From Nocardia arthritidis (GTDB lineage: Bacteria; Actinomycetota; Actinomycetes; Mycobacteriales; Mycobacteriaceae): 64,000 nucleotides of DNA. Shown in pieces: positions 62,145 to 64,000 of the stretch. Made by a program: the position numbers and the translations under genes. Where the stretch lies: the NCBI RefSeq assembly GCF_011801145.1, contig NZ_CP046172.1:1736001-1800000 (forward strand), read 5' to 3'. Below the pieces are notes generated by a model that was not told the DNA's origin, ran no database searches, and worked only from the letters and a program-made list of their open reading frames with translations. Numbering within the stretch: position 1 is the first letter of the stretch; each line of letters opens with the position of its first letter.

Positions 62145-63161
62145 TCAGCTGGCTGCGGGGATCCCGGTGCGGCGGATGGCGGAAGGCGTTGTGCCCCACC
62201 AGCGTCGGCAGCAGCGGGTGAAGGTCGCCTGTTCGGCGAGGCCGATCAGGGATGCGACCTGGCTCATCGGCATATCGGTTGTGGTCAGGTAGCGGCGGGC
62301 GGCGTCGCGCCGGGTGTCGTCGAGGATCACCGCGAAGGAGGCGCCCTCGGCGGCGAGGCGGCGCTGTAGCGTACGCGGATGAATCATCAAAAGACCTGCC
62401 ACACTGCCTATTTCGGGCGGCGAGGTGCCGAGTAGCTGCTGCACGGCGGCGCGCACCTGCGGCACGATGGAGGCGTCCCGGCCGCCGGATTGCTGGGCCA
62501 GAAACGCCATCGCCAGCCGGTGCAGCTTCTCGTCGCCGCCCGAAAGCTGCTGAGTAGCCAGGCGTTTCGGAACTCTGAGGGCGGTCGCCGGACGCTCGAT
62601 ACGCACCGGCGCACCGTAGAAATCCTCATATCTGGCGAGCGCGGTGAGCGGGCGATACGACAGTTCCACTGAGCGCAGTCCGTAATTCTCGGTGACCAGG
62701 CGCTGAATCATGTGGTGTACGAACGCGAGCCCCAGATCCATGCCCTGCACTTCGGGCGGCAATCCTGGCGTCAGGCCGTACTGGATCGCGATCACGCCGC
62801 GATCGCCGTACGGGTCCGGTTCGACGGAGACCTTGATGGATCGCGCGTGCAGGTACAGGTACCGTGCGGAGCATTCCAGCACGTCGGCCAGCGTCGGCGA
62901 ATTCCGGATCGCCAGGGCGAGCGGCCCGAGCATATCGAGATCCTGCCGCTCGGCAATGCGCAGGCCGAGGTCGGGGCAGCGCAGCCGGCGGGCGGCCAGC
63001 TCCAGCACCGCGCCCACCGCGCGATCGGGGACCAGCAGGTCGTCGGTGTCGAGTGCGGCGATCGGCAGCCCGCACGCCGCGGCCAGCTCCTCGGCGTTGC
63101 CGCCCAGCTCCGCGACGGTGGCCCGGAAGCCGCGCAGGCCCGCCGATCGAATCACCGTCAT
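62145..63161 (-). CDS. AraC regulator, VirS-like
   Basis: 338 residues. N-terminal Arabinose_bd-type sensor (LDMLGPLALAIRNSPTLADVLECSARYLYLH) and C-terminal AraC HTH (IGSVAGLLMIHPRTLQRRLAAEGASFAVILDDTRR; MSQVASLIGLAEQATFTRCCRRWWGTTPSAIRR). Length, domain order and the MHPRTLQRRLA-type motif match M. tuberculosis VirS (Rv3082c), which activates the mymA operon. ATG start. Divergent from a MymA/EtaA-like FMO, the same gene pairing. Confidence 0.9.
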   Translation of the reverse strand: MTVIRSAGLRGFRATVAELGGNAEELAAACGLPIAALDTDDLLVPDRAVGAVLELAARRLRCPDLGLRIAERQDLDMLGPLALAIRNSPTLADVLECSARYLYLHARSIKVSVEPDPYGDRGVIAIQYGLTPGLPPEVQGMDLGLAFVHHMIQRLVTENYGLRSVELSYRPLTALARYEDFYGAPVRIERPATALRVPKRLATQQLSGGDEKLHRLAMAFLAQQSGGRDASIVPQVRAAVQQLLGTSPPEIGSVAGLLMIHPRTLQRRLAAEGASFAVILDDTRRDAARRYLTTTDMPMSQVASLIGLAEQATFTRCCRRWWGTTPSAIRRTGIPAAS

Positions 63162-63192
63162 GTCGTCCAGAATCAAATAGTTGTCGCGCAAA

Positions 63193-63211
63193 GTCAAGAA
63201 TGGTGCTTGAC
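63193..63211. promoter_or_regulatory. Inverted repeat between VirS-like and FMO genes
   Basis: gtcaag-aatggtg-cttgac, perfect 6-bp arms within the 69-bp divergent gap. A further cttgaa lies 12 bp downstream. AraC activator site candidate. Confidence 0.45.
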
Positions 63212-63230
63212 ATGCTCGCACACTTGAACC

Positions 63231-64000
63231 ATGACCGAACATCTCGACGTCGTGATCGTCGGCGCAGGCCTGTCCGGAATCGGCGCCGCCTACCGGCTGC
63301 AAACCGAATGCTCCGGCAAGTCGTATGCCATTCTCGAAGCTCGCGATTCGATGGGCGGCACCTGGGATCTGTTCCGCTATCCCGGCGTTCGGTCCGACTC
63401 GGATATGTTCACCCTCGGCTACCCGTTCAAACCGTGGCGCGACGCCAAATCCATCGCCGACGGTCCGTCGATTCTGCGGTATATCAAGGAAACCGCCGCG
63501 GAGAACGATATCGACCGGCACATCCGGTACGGCACGAAGGTGGAGGCGGCCGACTGGTCCTCCGAAAATGCCCGCTGGACACTGACATTGGCGCGCCGCG
63601 ACGATTCCGGCGCGGTGGTACGGAGCGAACTGACCTGCAACTTCATCTACGCGTGTGCGGGCTACTACAACTACGAACACGGATACTCACCCGAATTCCC
63701 GGGTACGGAAACGTTTTCCGGTCGTATAGTGCACCCGCAGTTCTGGCCGGAGGATCTGGACTACGCGGGCAAGCGGGTGGTGGTGATCGGCAGCGGCGCC
63801 ACCGCGGTGACCCTGGTCCCCGCCATGGCGGAGCAGGCCGAGCTGGTGACCATGCTGCAGCGCACACCCACCTGGATCAGCGCCGTACCCGGCCGCGACA
63901 AGCAGGCCGACCGGATTCGGGAACTGCTGCCGCCCAAGCTGGCTCACCGCGTGATCCGGACCAAGAACATCCTGTTCGGCATCGGCTTCTACCAGTACTG
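63231..64000 (+). CDS. Flavin-containing monooxygenase, MymA/EtaA-like (3' truncated)
   Basis: First 256 residues of a class B flavoprotein monooxygenase (Baeyer-Villiger/FMO type); the gene runs off the window. FAD motif VIVGAGLSGIGAAYRLQ; GGTWDLFRYPGVRSDSD is the family GGTW...R.D segment; PEFPGTETFSGRIVHPQFWPEDLDY is the FMO/BVMO signature region; NADPH motif VVVIGSGATAVTLVP. Homologues include EtaA/EthA and MymA (Rv3083), which remodel fatty acids or activate thioamides. ATG start, divergent from a VirS-like AraC gene. Confidence 0.9.
   Translation, partial: MTEHLDVVIVGAGLSGIGAAYRLQTECSGKSYAILEARDSMGGTWDLFRYPGVRSDSDMFTLGYPFKPWRDAKSIADGPSILRYIKETAAENDIDRHIRYGTKVEAADWSSENARWTLTLARRDDSGAVVRSELTCNFIYACAGYYNYEHGYSPEFPGTETFSGRIVHPQFWPEDLDYAGKRVVVIGSGATAVTLVPAMAEQAELVTMLQRTPTWISAVPGRDKQADRIRELLPPKLAHRVIRTKNILFGIGFYQY

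Overview
This is a high-GC actinomycete chromosome segment, most likely Nocardia or a close mycolic-acid-forming relative. The evidence is a block syntenic with Mycobacterium tuberculosis Rv1329c-Rv1343c (dinG, pncB, clpS, DUF2017, P1 peptidase, mec, cysO, cysM, rhomboid, cyclic-nucleotide phosphodiesterase, rph, rdgB, DUF3817, LprD-like), a complete yrbEAB-mceABCDEF operon, many one-component regulators, GTG/TTG starts and two cytochromes P450. No tRNA, rRNA, CRISPR array, prophage or insertion sequence was seen.

Layout. 1-5.7 kb: end of an AzgA-type purine permease, DoxX, RidA, a methyltransferase, dinG and pncA. 5.8-15.3 kb: conserved housekeeping block covering NAD salvage (pncB), the N-end rule adaptor (clpS), CysO-dependent cysteine synthesis (mec-cysO-cysM), rhomboid protease, cAMP phosphodiesterase, rph and rdgB. 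The mycobacterial murI position between rhomboid and phosphodiesterase is empty. 15.3-34.8 kb: accessory region of short regulator/effector units: SDR with TetR, MFS pump with PadR, two tandem FAD monooxygenases with LysR, XRE regulator divergent from an NTF2-like/oxidoreductase pair, DUF1524 nuclease, haloalkane dehalogenase, an ECF sigma with a cysteine-rich tail, TDT exporter with LysR, PhoU-like, a DUF4377 lipoprotein, a GH16 glucanase and a ChaA-type antiporter. 34.8-43.1 kb: a decayed antiporter duplicate followed by the eight-gene mce lipid-import operon. 43.2-55.8 kb: Pro-rich anchored protein, two-component system, DUF418, P450, NmrA-like/AraC pair, VIT transporter, a third FAD monooxygenase with MarR, AraC-P450 pair and small membrane proteins. 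56.2-64.0 kb: a SARP/NB-ARC/TPR regulator, an ECF sigma-Rieske-cupredoxin-metallophosphoesterase cluster, and a VirS-like/MymA-like divergent pair cut by the window end.

The most interesting candidate system is the ECF sigma cluster (59.3-62.1 kb). A Tat-anchored Rieske protein with a separate cytosolic N-terminal domain sits directly after the sigma gene, where an anti-sigma factor is expected. The same unusual -35 element precedes both the sigma gene and the cupredoxin/phosphoesterase pair.

Three genes (DUF2017, a Pro-rich membrane protein, a response regulator) carry single-base frameshifts. Each lies at a run of four C or G where five would restore the frame. This suggests homopolymer sequencing error more than true gene loss.
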